The position numbers and the translations under genes are program-made. Under the pieces are notes generated by a model. It was not told the origin of the DNA. It worked only from the letters and a program-made list of their open reading frames with translations, and ran no database searches. From the NCBI GenBank assembly GCA_963842065.1, contig CAWJEW010000009.1, positions 1-64,000 of the forward strand: a DNA stretch of 64,000 nt, written 5' to 3'. Positions within the stretch are counted from its first letter, which is position 1. Each line of letters opens with the position of its first letter. Positions 46,433-56,548 of the stretch are shown here, one piece after another. Origin of the DNA: CAITWD01 sp963842065 (GTDB lineage Bacteria > Actinomycetota > Thermoleophilia > Miltoncostaeales > Miltoncostaeaceae).

Positions 46433-46462
46433 CACTGTTCTTAGGACCGATATAGGACAGTG
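46433..46462. promoter_or_regulatory. Possible operator between divergent genes
   Basis: Imperfect inverted repeat 'cactgttctta' ... 'tataggacagtg' in the 79-base gap between the hydrolase and membrane-protein genes. Confidence 0.3.
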
Positions 46463-46478
46463 CCCGAGGGTTCCCTCC

Positions 46479-47973
46479 ATGGCAACCGCAAATAGCCTCG
46501 TTGATCGCCCGAGCCCGGCCCCCCGCATCGCGCACGAGCCACGTCAGTTGCGCGCGGACGTCCTCGTGGCGATCGTCGCCTTCGTCGGCCTGTGCATCGC
46601 GGTCCTCATGCGGGCCCCTCAGATGCTCGAGCCGGACGACTACGCGTACCGCGCCTCCATCGTGGCGCTCAGCCACGGGCACATCCTGCTCAGCAATGCC
46701 CAGTACCTCGCCCTCGAGCACCAGCTTGGGCAGGCGACGGCGAGCGGCGGCCCCGGCGGGGGCGGCGCGATCCAGCAGTGGGACCATTTGGCCAACGGGC
46801 TGTGGATCTCCGAGAAGAACCCCGGCTATCCGTTCCTCGCCGTCGCATTCCAGTGGCTGGGCGACTTGCGCCTGACGCCCCTGTTCTACGGCGCGCTCGC
46901 GTCCGTGGGCCTGTGGTTCGGAGCCCGCCGCTGGCTCGGGCGCTGGGGCGGCGCATTCGCCGTCGTGTTGTATTGCTCGTCCGGCGCCGCGCTCGCATTC
47001 GCCTGGCGAGCCACGATGGAGACGTTCACCGACGCATCGCTGGTGGCCGCGGGGGCCGGCGCGCTGCTGTGGACGCTGCTGGCGACCGACGCCCCTGCAG
47101 CGTCGCCGTTGCCTGGTCGGCCTCGCGGCGCTGCTGGCGCTCGTCGCCGCCACGTTTACCCGGTATACGGATGTCATCGCCCTGGGCGTGGCGGTGCTCG
47201 CAATCGCCGCTCTGGCACGGCGGGTCGGCATCACCTGGCGGACCCTGCAGATCTGGACGGCCGGCCTGGCGCTCGCCGGGGCCGGCATCCTTGCCTTCAA
47301 CCACTACGCCTATGGCGCCTGGGACAAGACCGGGTACGCCTCGGGCGAGATCACCTTCTCGCTGAGCGCCCTGTCGCCCAACGTCCAACACATGCCGGCC
47401 CACCTCGTCCTGGCGATGCCGATGTTGCTGCTGGGTCTGATCGCCGTCGGCTGGATCGCGGTGCGGGCCATCGCCGCCCGCCGCGTGGCCGATTCCGCCG
47501 CGCGCCGGCGTGACGCGGTAATCGGCGGCGTCCTCGGGATCGGATGGCTGGGCGTCTGGGGCCTGTACCTTTGCTACAACTGGACCGCGCAGATGAGCGC
47601 ACAGTCCGGCAGCGCCATCCACGTCATTCGCTTCTATTTGCCCGCGCTCGGCCTGATCGCACTGCTCGCCGCGTGGCTGCTGGTGCGGCTCACCCGGATG
47701 CGTGGGCGGGTCGGCACCTGGTCGGTGGCGGCGATCCTCGTGGCGCTGGTGATCGCGGGCGGCTGGTCGTACCAGAACCTGCTCACCAACAGCGCCGGGA
47801 CCGCGCCCAGCCCCGGCGGCGCCCCGGGGCTGGGCGCGGGGTCGTTTGGCGGCTCGGGCGCCCCACCGCAGGGTGCCGGCGGACCCGGCGGGTCTGGCGG
47901 GGTGCTCCCAGCCACCGGGGCGGGGTCTGCGGGCACACCGCCATCCGGCGCGCCGGGCGGACCGACCGGGTAG
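46479..47973 (+). CDS. Polytopic membrane protein, glycosyltransferase-like (one frame break)
   Basis: About 500 residues and at least ten TM helices. N-terminal 'LVAIVAFVGLCIAVLMRAPQ' is followed by 'MLEPDDYAYRASIVALSHGH', an acidic D-D pair in the first loop as in GT-C (PMT/ArnT-like) glycosyltransferases. The frame steps near 47095 into 'RCLVGLAALLALVAATFTRY', 'TDVIALGVAVLAIAALARRV'. A Gly/Pro-rich extracytoplasmic tail ends the protein. Enzymatic role inferred from topology and motif only. Confidence 0.65.
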
Positions 47974-48136
47974 CGGCGGCTCGTTGACCGCCTGGCGGAC
48001 GAACATGCCCCCCGCGCGGTCAAAGATCCGCAACTGTCCCAGATGACAACCCCGTGCGATCCCCGACATTTCTTGACGAAAACCGGCGTACGGTGCAATC
48101 ACAGCGCAGATACGCACACGCACGAAGGAGCACGTC

Positions 48137-48580
48137 ATGCGTGACATCACCTACTGGGATCCGTTTCGCGACATGCACCAGCTGCGGTCGGAGATCGAGG
48201 GGCTGATCGACCGCGCCGCAAGCGGCGCCAAGTCGGCCGTCGGCGCGCCGTGGCGACCCGTCTCGGATGTCGTCGAGACCGACGACGCGATCATGATCAC
48301 CGCCGAGTTGCCCGGGTGCAAGGACGAGGACGTCGAGGTCCTGGTCCGGGGCCGGCTGCTGACCATCCGCGGCACCCGGACGATGGAAGAAACCTCCGAG
48401 AACCAGCACTACCGCCGGGTGGAGCGCTCCTACGGCGATTTCGAGCGGTCCTTCCGTCTTCCCGAGGGTGTCTCGGAACAGGACATCCACGCCAAAGTGG
48501 CCTACGGGGTCCTGCAGGTCAAGATCCCGCTGCCGCACGCAACCGACACGACGCGGATTCCCGTCAGCGGCGGCGACTGA
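48137..48580 (+). CDS. Hsp20/alpha-crystallin small heat-shock protein
   Basis: 147 residues. 'DITYWDPFRDMHQLRSEIEG' N-terminal arm, alpha-crystallin domain ('WRPVSDVVETDDAIMITAEL', 'EDVEVLVRGRLLTIRGTR', 'GDFERSFRLPEGVSEQDIHA', 'AYGVLQVKIPL') and an I-x-V tail ('TRIPVSGGD'). ATP-independent holdase. AAGGAG precedes the ATG. Confidence 0.95.
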   Translation: MRDITYWDPFRDMHQLRSEIEGLIDRAASGAKSAVGAPWRPVSDVVETDDAIMITAELPGCKDEDVEVLVRGRLLTIRGTRTMEETSENQHYRRVERSYGDFERSFRLPEGVSEQDIHAKVAYGVLQVKIPLPHATDTTRIPVSGGD

Positions 48581-48596
48581 CGCCCCGGCCGGCCCG

Positions 48597-48642
48597 ATAG
48601 GCCCACGCCCCCGTGCGCCTCGGGCCGCGGGTGTGGGCCTAT
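48597..48642. terminator. Bidirectional terminator between hsp20 and marR-type genes
   Basis: 'ataggcccacgccc' pairs with 'gggtgtgggcctat' across a GC-rich loop, between two convergent genes. Confidence 0.7.
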
Positions 48643-49136
48643 GCGCCGGCCTGTGGCGCGGCGGCCGGACAGCTCATGCTGTCGTCGGCGCCAGGCAGCC
48701 GTCCGAGCAACGTGACCAGCTGGTCGAGTTCATGCGGCGTGAAGCGCTCGGCAAACAGCGCCACGAGGCCTGCCAGGTGGAATTCGGCGGTCGTGCGCAG
48801 CACCCCGCGTCCGGAGTCGGTGATCACCGCGTAGGTCACGCGGTGGTCCTGCGTGCAGTCATGCCGTCCCACGAGCCCCGCCGCCTCGAGCCCGTCGAGC
48901 AGACGCGTGATTCCGGACGGCGTCACGCCGGCGGCGTGGGCCAAATCGATGCGGCGCATTCGGCCGTCCGGCGCGTCCGCCAGGCGACGCAACACCTCGA
49001 AATCGGTGACGGTGATCCGGCCGGCGGCCTGCAATTCTTGGTTGAAGGCGCGCTCCAACGCCGCGTGTGCGTTCGCGAGACGCACGAACGCGGTGAGCGC
49101 CCTCGGAACTTGACCGTTCAAAACTTGATTGCTCAA
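48639..49136 (-). CDS. MarR-family regulator
   Basis: 165 residues from TTG 49136. Winged helix: 'ITVTDFEVLRRLADAPDGRM', 'IDLAHAAGVTPSGITRLLDG', wing 'GRHDCTQDHRVTYAVITDSG'. Divergent from the YceI gene, with a palindrome over its start, so it probably controls both itself and the YceI/FMN-reductase pair. The inducer is unknown. Confidence 0.9.
   Translation of the reverse strand: MSNQVLNGQVPRALTAFVRLANAHAALERAFNQELQAAGRITVTDFEVLRRLADAPDGRMRRIDLAHAAGVTPSGITRLLDGLEAAGLVGRHDCTQDHRVTYAVITDSGRGVLRTTAEFHLAGLVALFAERFTPHELDQLVTLLGRLPGADDSMSCPAAAPQAGA
49125..49136. promoter_or_regulatory. Candidate MarR operator
   Basis: TTGA-TTGC-TCAA palindrome overlapping the TTG start of the MarR-type gene, in the divergent intergenic region. 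Confidence 0.45.
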
Positions 49137-49194
49137 TTACCACCCGTTACCCTGTTTGCGTACTCAACTATATCTCACCGGGAGCGCATTGGCC

Positions 49195-49728
49195 ATGAGC
49201 AATTCCATTCCTATCGGCACGTGGGTCAGCGACAAGGTCCACAGCACGCTTGATTTCTCGGCCCGCCACATGGTCGTCGCCACGTATCACGGGACCCTGC
49301 CGGACTTCGACGTCACACTCGTAGGCAACGAGGACGGGACGGCCCGCCTCGACGCCAGCGCCCGCATCGGCAGCGTCAAGACAGCCGAGGAGAACCTCAC
49401 CGGCCACCTGCTCTCCCCTGACTTTTTCGACGCCGAGAAGTATCCCGAGGTGACCTTCACCTCGACCGACATCACCCGCGACGGCGATCACGTCGTGGTT
49501 CGCGGTCAGCTGACCGCCAAGGGCATCACCAAGGACGTCACCCTGCACGGCGAGCTCGTCGGTCCGGCGGTTGCGTTTGAGGATCAGGAGAAATTGGGCC
49601 TTACCCTCGAGACCACGATCGACCGCCGGGAGTTCGACATGCACTGGAACGCGACGCTACCGACCGGCGGCCTGGTGCTCGGACACGAAGTCAAGCTGGT
49701 GGCGAGCCTCGAGCTCAACAAGGCCTAG
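49195..49728 (+). CDS. YceI-family protein
   Basis: 177 residues from ATG 49195 (GGGAG upstream). Lipocalin-like YceI domain: 'GTWVSDKVHSTLDFSARHMV', 'FFDAEKYPEVTFTSTDITRD', 'LTAKGITKDVTLHGEL'. Members bind polyisoprenoids or related lipids. No signal peptide, so cytoplasmic. Followed after four bases by the FMN reductase gene. Confidence 0.93.
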   Translation: MSNSIPIGTWVSDKVHSTLDFSARHMVVATYHGTLPDFDVTLVGNEDGTARLDASARIGSVKTAEENLTGHLLSPDFFDAEKYPEVTFTSTDITRDGDHVVVRGQLTAKGITKDVTLHGELVGPAVAFEDQEKLGLTLETTIDRREFDMHWNATLPTGGLVLGHEVKLVASLELNKA

Positions 49729-49732
49729 CCCG

Positions 49733-50284
49733 ATGCAGATCCTCGGCATCTCGGGGAGCCTGCGTGCAGGCTCCTACAACACCCAGCTTCTCGGGGAGGC
49801 GGCCAAAGAGCTTCCCGACGGGGTGGCGCTGCGGCTCTATGAGGGCTTGGGCGAGGTGCCGCCGTACGACGAAGACGACGACCGTGAACCCGCACCCCCG
49901 GCCGTGGCGCGGCTCCGGCGCGAGTTCGCGAGCGCAGAAGCGATTTTGTTCGCCACCCCGGAGTACAACTTCTCCGTCCCGGGGTGGCTCAAGAACGTGA
50001 TCGATTGGGCCTCGCGGCCCGCCGGACAGAGCTCGCTGCGGTTCGTGCCGGTCGCGGTGATCGGATCGAGTACCGGCGCCTACGGCGCGGTTTGGTCGCA
50101 AGCCGAGCTGCGCAAGGTGCTGGGAGCCTGCGGTGCGCGGGTGGTCGCGGGCGAGGTGGCCCTCGGCTACGCCAAGCAGGCGTTCGAGTCGGACGAACCG
50201 CTCAGCCCCGAGCTGCGCGCACAGCTTCGCCAGGTGCTCGCGGATCTCGTCGCGCACGCCAAGGAGCGCGCGAGGGCGGCCTGA
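49733..50284 (+). CDS. NADPH-dependent FMN reductase (flavodoxin-like)
   Basis: 183 residues from ATG 49733. 'ILGISGSLRAGSYNTQLLGE' is the phosphate-binding loop. 'FATPEYNFSVPGWLKNVIDW' and 'SSTGAYGAVWSQAELRKVLG' are characteristic of the ArsH/YieF/Azr group. It would reduce FMN or quinones. Probably an operon with YceI under MarR control, an oxidative- or quinone-stress arrangement. Confidence 0.93.
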   Translation: MQILGISGSLRAGSYNTQLLGEAAKELPDGVALRLYEGLGEVPPYDEDDDREPAPPAVARLRREFASAEAILFATPEYNFSVPGWLKNVIDWASRPAGQSSLRFVPVAVIGSSTGAYGAVWSQAELRKVLGACGARVVAGEVALGYAKQAFESDEPLSPELRAQLRQVLADLVAHAKERARAA

Positions 50285-50292
50285 CGTGCCGG

Positions 50293-50328
50293 GCGCGGCG
50301 GCGGGCTCGTCCGACCCCGCCGCCGCGC
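50293..50328. terminator. Terminator between convergent genes
   Basis: GCGCGGCGGCGGG and CCCGCCGCCGCGC form a 13-bp stem between the FMN reductase and the DEAD-box gene. This supports ending both genes here. Confidence 0.7.
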
Positions 50329-50346
50329 TCCGCAGCACACCGTTGC

Positions 50347-51604
50347 TCAGGCCTGGCGGGAGCCCCGCTTGATGCGTCCGCGATCCGAGGTCCGGTGTCG
50401 CGGTACGGCTCGCGCTCACCGACGACGGGCGGCTCGAGAAGTGGCCGCCACGACGCTTGGAGGCGTAGACCACCTTGGCCTCCCCCACGGGCACGCCGGT
50501 CGCCGCCCACTCCGCATCGAGGCCGAGCGAGACCGCCATGCGGCTGACCTTCGGCGTATCGGCCGGAGCAACCAGGGTCAGCGCGTGACCGGTGCGGCCT
50601 GCGCGGGCGGTCCGCCCGACGCGATGGGCGTAGTCGGACTGATCGTTCGGCGGGTCGTAGTTCACCACCAGCGCCACATCCTCCAGGTCGATGCCCCGTG
50701 CCGCGACATCGGTGGCCACCAACACCCGACATTGCCCCTTGCGAATCCGGCCGAGCGCGCGCTCGCGCTGCGGCTGGGACAGATCGCCGTGCATTGCGAC
50801 CGCGTCCATCCCGTGCCGGCCGAGGTTCGTCGCGAGTCGGTCGGCACCGCGCTTGGTCCGGGTAAACACCAGTACCAGCCCGGGCTCGGTGGTCAGCTCA
50901 TCGACGAGCATCGCCATCCGCGCTTCGCCCTGTGTCACGGCGAAGCGGTGGGAGACCCCGACCACGACCGGCGCAGTCCCGAGACGCATCTGGATGGGAT
51001 CGCGGGTCAGCCGCCGCGCCAGATCGGCGACCTCGCCCTCCAGCGTTGCCGAGAGCAACAGGGTCTGGCGCTCTGCGGGGACGTGGGCGACGATGCGGTC
51101 CACCTGCGGCGCGAACCCCATGTCGAGCATCCGGTCCGCCTCGTCGAGCACGAGGATCTGGATGTTGGCGATCGTGACCATGCGACGCTCGATCAGATCG
51201 TTGAGCCGTCCGGGGGTGGCCACCACGATGTCGGCGCGGGCGGCGCGTTGCGCCTGCCGCGGAATCGGCACGCCGCCGTAGCAGCTCGCGATCCGCAGTC
51301 CGGCAGCCTGGGCGGGATCGTCGAGCTCGCCCGTGATCTGCACCGCCAGCTCCCGTGTGGGCGCCAGCACGAGCGCCCGCGGCCCACGCGCCGGCGGCAT
51401 CTTCCGGACGCGCTCGATCGTGGCCAACCCGAAGGCATAGGTCTTGCCCGAGCCCGTCGGCGCGCGTACCAATAGGTCCACGCCGGCAATCGCTTCGCGG
51501 ATCATCAGTTCCTGAATCTCGAACGGCTCATGAATGCCGTTCTGCGCCAACGCGGCGCACACCGCCGAACTCACGCCGAGGTCGGCGAACGTCGTCTTCG
51601 TCAA
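50347..51604 (-). CDS. DEAD-box ATP-dependent RNA helicase
   Basis: About 420 residues. Start TTG 51604 ('LTKTTFADLGVSSAVCAALA') chosen because AAGGATG precedes it. Motifs: Q 'GIHEPFEIQELMI', I 'RAPTGSGKT', Ia 'APTRELA', II 'VLDEADRM', III 'LLSATLEG', V 'VATDVAARGIDLEDV', VI 'HRVGRTARAGRTG'. The frame as written stays open through the opposite-strand FMN reductase to 49715, which is implausible. A one-base shift near 50400 gives a natural basic end 'DRGRIKRGSRQA' and stop at 50347. Confidence 0.9.
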
Positions 51605-51781
51605 ATTGTCATCCTTGCGGCTCGATGGCCGCGATCGAGTGGGGAGGTATCCGCCTTCCCGCACCCGACGGCACGATGACGACATGTCTCCCGAGGGAAA
51701 TCGGCTGATCCGCCGCCCTCACGTTCGAGGGTAGCGTACCTGAGCCCTCCCCTGCCGTCGCGCAAGGCCGGCACAGGACCC

Positions 51782-54700
51782 TCACGCGGCCATCGGGGCC
51801 AGATGCAGGACGTGCACACGATCGGCGGCGATCGATGCCAGCGCCTGCTCGCCGACGCCGCGGTGGTGGGTGAACAGCAGCACCTGGGTCCGGGCGGCCA
51901 CCTGCTCGAGCACGCGCAGTCCGGCCTCGGTGCGGTCGTCGTCGAAGTGGACGAACAGATCGTCGAGCACCAGCGGCATCGCGCCCCGGCGTTCGATGAG
52001 CCCCTCCAGCGCTGCGAGCCGCAGCGCCAGATACAGCTGATCGCGGGTGCCCGTGCTGAGCGCAGCGACGTCGAGGATCCGGCCGCTGGCGGCGCGCGCG
52101 CGCAACAGGTGCTCCCCGCGCGGGCCGCTGTCGGTGTCAAGGCCCGCGTACCGGTCCAGCGTCAGCGCGGCGAATAGCGCATCGGCGCGCTGCATCAGCG
52201 GCTGCTGATACAGCGCCCGGTACGCGGCGATCTGCTCTTCCAACAGCCGCCGGGCAAGGACGATCTGCACGTATTCGTCGGCCAGGTCGGCGACGTCCGC
52301 AAGGGCGAGCTGCGCGTGCTCCATGGCCTCGGCGGCGTCGCCCGAGGCCGTGATCTGACGGCGGCGCGTCGTGAGCGCGCCGACGCGGGCACTCTCGTCC
52401 TGCAAACGGGCGCCAGCCTCACTCAGCTCGGTGTCGAGCACCTCCAGCTGCGGCTCGAGTTCCTGGTCGCCGAGTCCCGCGGACTCGGTTGCGAGGTCGT
52501 CGATGGTCTTGCCGTGCGACTCGCGCAGGCGGCTCTCGATCGCCGCGATCCGCCCAACGGCGGCCGCGTGCGCCTGCGAGCGGATGATGGCCGCCTCGAG
52601 GGCGGGCTCATCCACGGTGCGCGCGTCGTCGATCAGGGCGGCGATGCGCGCCTGCGCGGTCTGGGCGATGCGCTGGGCGGCCTCGAGCTCCTCCCGGTGC
52701 CGGGCGAGCTCCTGCACGAGGGTCGTATGGGTGACCTGCACCGCCTGGGCCAGCTCGCGGCGATCCACCAGCGTCGCGACGGCGACCTGCGGCGCGCGGT
52801 CGGCGAGATCGGCGTGCCCGGGAAGTGCCACGAGGACCGACGCGACGCTCGCGGCGAACGCGGCGTTGCGTGCCTCGATCCCGGCGATGCGACCGAGCTC
52901 GTCATCCCGCGTCGCCCGTTGGCTGGCAATTTCGCCGATCACCCCGAGCACCGCCCGGGCCGCGGCCGTACTGGCCGTCGGTTCAAGGCCGATGGTAGCG
53001 ATGGCCTCGGACCATGCCGCCCGCCAGCGCTCCATGGCCTGCTGGCACTCGCTGAGCGTCCGGCGGTCCGTGCGTAGGCCGTCCTCGGCGTCCGTGATCG
53101 CCGCAGCGCGTTCCGCGGCCTGGTTTGCGCGGACCGTGAGATCGCGCACGATCCGCTCGGCGTGTTCGATCACGGCCGCACGCACGCCCGCCTCCGGGAC
53201 GGGCGTGCCCACGCCGGCGCTCAGCCGCGCGAGTTCATCGCGCTCGGCGGCGATCGACCGCTCCAGCACACCGATCGCGACACCGCGCTCGCGCGCGGTC
53301 ACCGACGCCTCCACCGCGGCGCGGAACTGGTCGTGCCATGCCTCCATCGCCGCCGGGCCGTCTGGGACGATTCCGAGTGCGGCCCAGGCGGCCCGCCAGT
53401 CGCCGTTGCACTGCTCGGCGCGGGTCCGTGCGAGCTCCCGCCTCAGGCGTGCGTCGACCAGGCGCGCATCCATCGCGGCGATCTGGGCCTCCAGACCCTG
53501 CCGACGCGCGACAGCGTCCGCATCCTGGCGCAGGCGGTCGGCGAGCGCGTCGGCATCGCGGACCGCGACCGCGAAGGCGTCGGCCAGCGGCCGCCCGTGG
53601 GCCCATTCGCGCGCCGCCTCCTGGTCCTCGGAGTCCCGCCAGGCACGGACGATCCACTGCCACCCGGCGTCGCGGTGCGCGCGCGCCGCCGCCAGGTCGG
53701 CCTCGTTCGGAGGCCGCGCCTCCCTCAGGAGCGCGTCCAGCTCACGCCAGCCTGGTGGCGCGCTCGTTTGCGAGCCCGGCGATCTGCTGCTCGATTCCCG
53801 CCACCTCTCGGGCCGCCTCGTCGAGCGCCCCACGGTGCTGGCGGATCACCTCCCGCGACGGCACCGGAACGGCATCGAGCCCACGGACGCTCACGGCGTC
53901 CAGGCCCAGCCGCACGATGGCCGCCTCCGCCCGAGCCTCGCACGCCGCGAGCTCCCGGGCCGCTTCGGCCCGGAGCGCCTCGAGGTCCCCGCGGGCTCGG
54001 GCTCGGTCCGCCGCAGCCTCAAGCGCCCGCGCATCCGGCGGCGCCTGCTGCGCCGACTGCTCGTCGCGCAACCGCTCGAGTCGGAGCGCCGTGGCGGCGA
54101 CCTGCCGCCCAGCTTGGGCGAGCTGCTCGTCGCGCCGCGGGAACTCGGCGGCGAGTTCCTCGATCCGGGCCGCCTGACCAGCCGCGATGGCGGGCAGACC
54201 CGACGCATCGCGCGCGCACCCGGCCGGGAGCTCGGCGACGAGCCGCTCCAGCCGGGCCTCGGCCGCCTGCAGGGCGCCGCGGCGCCGCGGCAGGTCGTCC
54301 AGGTTTTGCTGGTAGGCGCCGGCGGCCGACTGCAACGCGGCGATGACCTCGCGCTGGGCGAGCAGCTCCGTATCGACCCGCTGGTCCTTGAGCTGCCGGT
54401 CGACCCCGTCGACGGCCTCGCGTGCGATCGCCTCACGCTGGCGCGCGCCACGGCGCGCGTCGCGCGCCTCCGCCAGCGCCGCCTCGATCGCGGGGTCCAC
54501 GAGCCGTCCATCGGCGGCCAGCGCATCGCGCCGGGCGCAGCACTCGGTCCGCTCGGCCAGATGCGGCCTGACCGCCTTGACGCGCTCCAGGAGCTCCCGG
54601 CGCGCCAACAGGGCGTCGCGTTGCTCGGCAAGCGCTGCCTGCGTGCGTTCGGCGTCCCGGAGGTCCGCGTCAAGGTCGGTGACCTCCCGCGCATTGACCG

Positions 54701-55292
54701 ACAGCTCGATCGCCCGCGTGCGCCGCTCCTTGTACTCGCGGATGGCCGCGTTGAGCCGAGGATTCTGGCCGGCACGCTTGTAGAGCGCGTCGGCCCGCTG
54801 GTCGAGCGCTCGCAGGACGGCATTCAGGTCGGTGGTGCCGCGGGTCACGCTGAATACGGCGCGCCCGAGATCCCCGTCGCTTTCGAGCAGCGCCGCCCCG
54901 CCGCTGGCGATCTCGTCGTGTCCGATCGCGAAGATGCTTGCGAACACCGACTGATCGATGTCATGGCACCACCGGGCGAAGGTGGTCTCGTCGATTGGCA
55001 CGTCGTCGGCGTCACGCAACGGGTTGACGTTGCGCTTGAGCCGGACGACCTCGCGGCGACTCCCGCCGTCGACCCGCAGACACGCACCGATGCGCATTTC
55101 CTGGTAGCTGTGCAGATAGTCGTGCTGCGATTGTGGGGGAATCCCGTACAGCAGCTGGCGAATCGCCACCATGGCGGTGGTCTTGCCGGCTTCGTTGGCG
55201 CCCACGATCACGTGGACGCCGTCGCCGCTCAGGTCGATCGACCGGTCTGTGAAGCCCCCGAAGCGGGTCAGGTCGAGACGCTCGATCCTCAC
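51782..55292 (-). CDS. SbcC/Rad50-like (YhaN-type) AAA ATPase (one frame break)
   Basis: About 1,170 residues when joined. N-terminus 'MRIERLDLTRFGGFTDRSID', Walker A 'IVGANEAGKTTAMVAI', then about 900 residues of coiled coil, then C-terminal signature 'LSTGTRDQLYLALRLAALEG' and Walker B 'LVLDDLFVHFDDDRTEAGLR'. The frame breaks near 53755; dropping one T gives 'RATRLAELDALLREA'. Start GTG 55292 overlaps the SbcD-like stop (GTGA). It resembles the YhaN end-tethering ATPase more than classical SbcC, and would work with the nuclease below at double-strand breaks. Confidence 0.85.
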
Positions 55293-56548
55293 AGGGCTCC
55301 CTCGGCAAGGAGCGCGATGATCAGCTCGCGGCTCGCGTCGAGACATTCGGCCAGATGCTCCGGGGTCCCGATCCGCAGTGTGTCGACGGCCGCATGGTCC
55401 CCGCTGCGCGCGTCGGCGGCAAGCTTCGCGCGCAGCGCGTCGAGCTCACGGGCAAAGTCGGCTAGATCAGCGGGATCCTCGCGCAGCTGGGCGATCCGGT
55501 CCGCGATCGCGGTGATCGCCTCGTCGTCGCGGAAGCGCTGCCGGTCGCCAGGGCGGGACGTCGCGAGCTTGACCTTCTCCACCCAGAGGCGCCCCGCTTG
55601 CTGGGCGGCCGAGCGGACCTCCGCCTCGAATCCGTGCGGGTCGGACCAGAGATCCTCGTGGGCCGGCGACGCTCCGACGATCCGTACGCGCGCCACCGAC
55701 AGTCGCGCGCCGGCATCGATGCACGTCTGCGCGAAACGCTCAGCGACCGCGCCGACAACGTCGTCGCGGTGGCCCAGCGCGGCCGCGTCGACCTCGCAGA
55801 TCGTAAAGCGCGCGACATCCAGGGCGATTGCCTCGACGTCGACCACCTGTCCGGACTCGACCGTGACCAGGGTGGCACCCTTCGGCCCGGTCTCGCGGGC
55901 GTGGCGGCCCTGCAGGTTGCCCGGAAAGACGATCCACGGATCGGTCGCGATCACCTCGCGCTGGTGGACGTGGCCCAGCCCCCAATAGCCGTACCCCTTG
56001 CTGCGCAGCGTGTCGAGCGTCGTGGGCGCGTACGCGTCATGCCCCGGCCTCCCGTCGAGGCTCGTATGCAGGAGACCGACGGTGAACAGCCCCGGGTCGG
56101 CCGTTGGATAGCCGGCGGCAAGGTCCTCGGTGACGACCCGCGTCGCATACCCCTGGCCGACGACCGCCAGGTCCAGATCGTCGATTACGAACACCTCGGG
56201 ATGCGCGTTGCTCAGCAGGGCCGCGTTCGGCGGGAGCGTCAGGCTCTGGCTGACGATGCTGGCGGCATCGTGGTTGCCGGTGATCAGCACCACCGGGATC
56301 CCGGCGTCGTTCAGCCGCGCGAGCTGACCGACCCAGAAGAGCCCGGTCGAATAGTCACGCCAGTCGCCGTCGAACACGTCGCCGGCGACGACGACCACGT
56401 CGACCTCCCGGGCGATGGCGGTCTCCACGAGGTTCTCGGTCGCCCGGCGCGTGGCACCGCGGATCTCCTCGACAGGAGCGCCCTCATACGCCGACAGCCC
56501 GCCCAGGGGGCTGTCGATGTGGAGGTCTGCTGCGTGAAGGATCCTCAT
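55289..56548 (-). CDS. SbcD/Mre11-like (YhaO-type) exonuclease
   Basis: 419 residues. Calcineurin-like phosphoesterase motifs in order: 'HAADLHIDSP' (D-x-H), 'VVVAGDVFDGD', 'LITGNHDAASI', 'LLHTSLDG', 'GLGHVHQREV'. Nuclease partner of the SbcC/YhaN-like ATPase. Start ATG 56548 overlaps the recD stop by four bases. Confidence 0.92.
   Translation of the reverse strand: MRILHAADLHIDSPLGGLSAYEGAPVEEIRGATRRATENLVETAIAREVDVVVVAGDVFDGDWRDYSTGLFWVGQLARLNDAGIPVVLITGNHDAASIVSQSLTLPPNAALLSNAHPEVFVIDDLDLAVVGQGYATRVVTEDLAAGYPTADPGLFTVGLLHTSLDGRPGHDAYAPTTLDTLRSKGYGYWGLGHVHQREVIATDPWIVFPGNLQGRHARETGPKGATLVTVESGQVVDVEAIALDVARFTICEVDAAALGHRDDVVGAVAERFAQTCIDAGARLSVARVRIVGASPAHEDLWSDPHGFEAEVRSAAQQAGRLWVEKVKLATSRPGDRQRFRDDEAITAIADRIAQLREDPADLADFARELDALRAKLAADARSGDHAAVDTLRIGTPEHLAECLDASRELIIALLAEGAL

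Noticed and set aside
52371..55988. 1,205-codon plus-strand open frame opposite the SbcC/SbcD-like genes
   Set aside because: Ser/Arg/Ala-rich composition without domains; it is the antisense shadow of GC-rich genes whose motifs on the minus strand are unmistakable.
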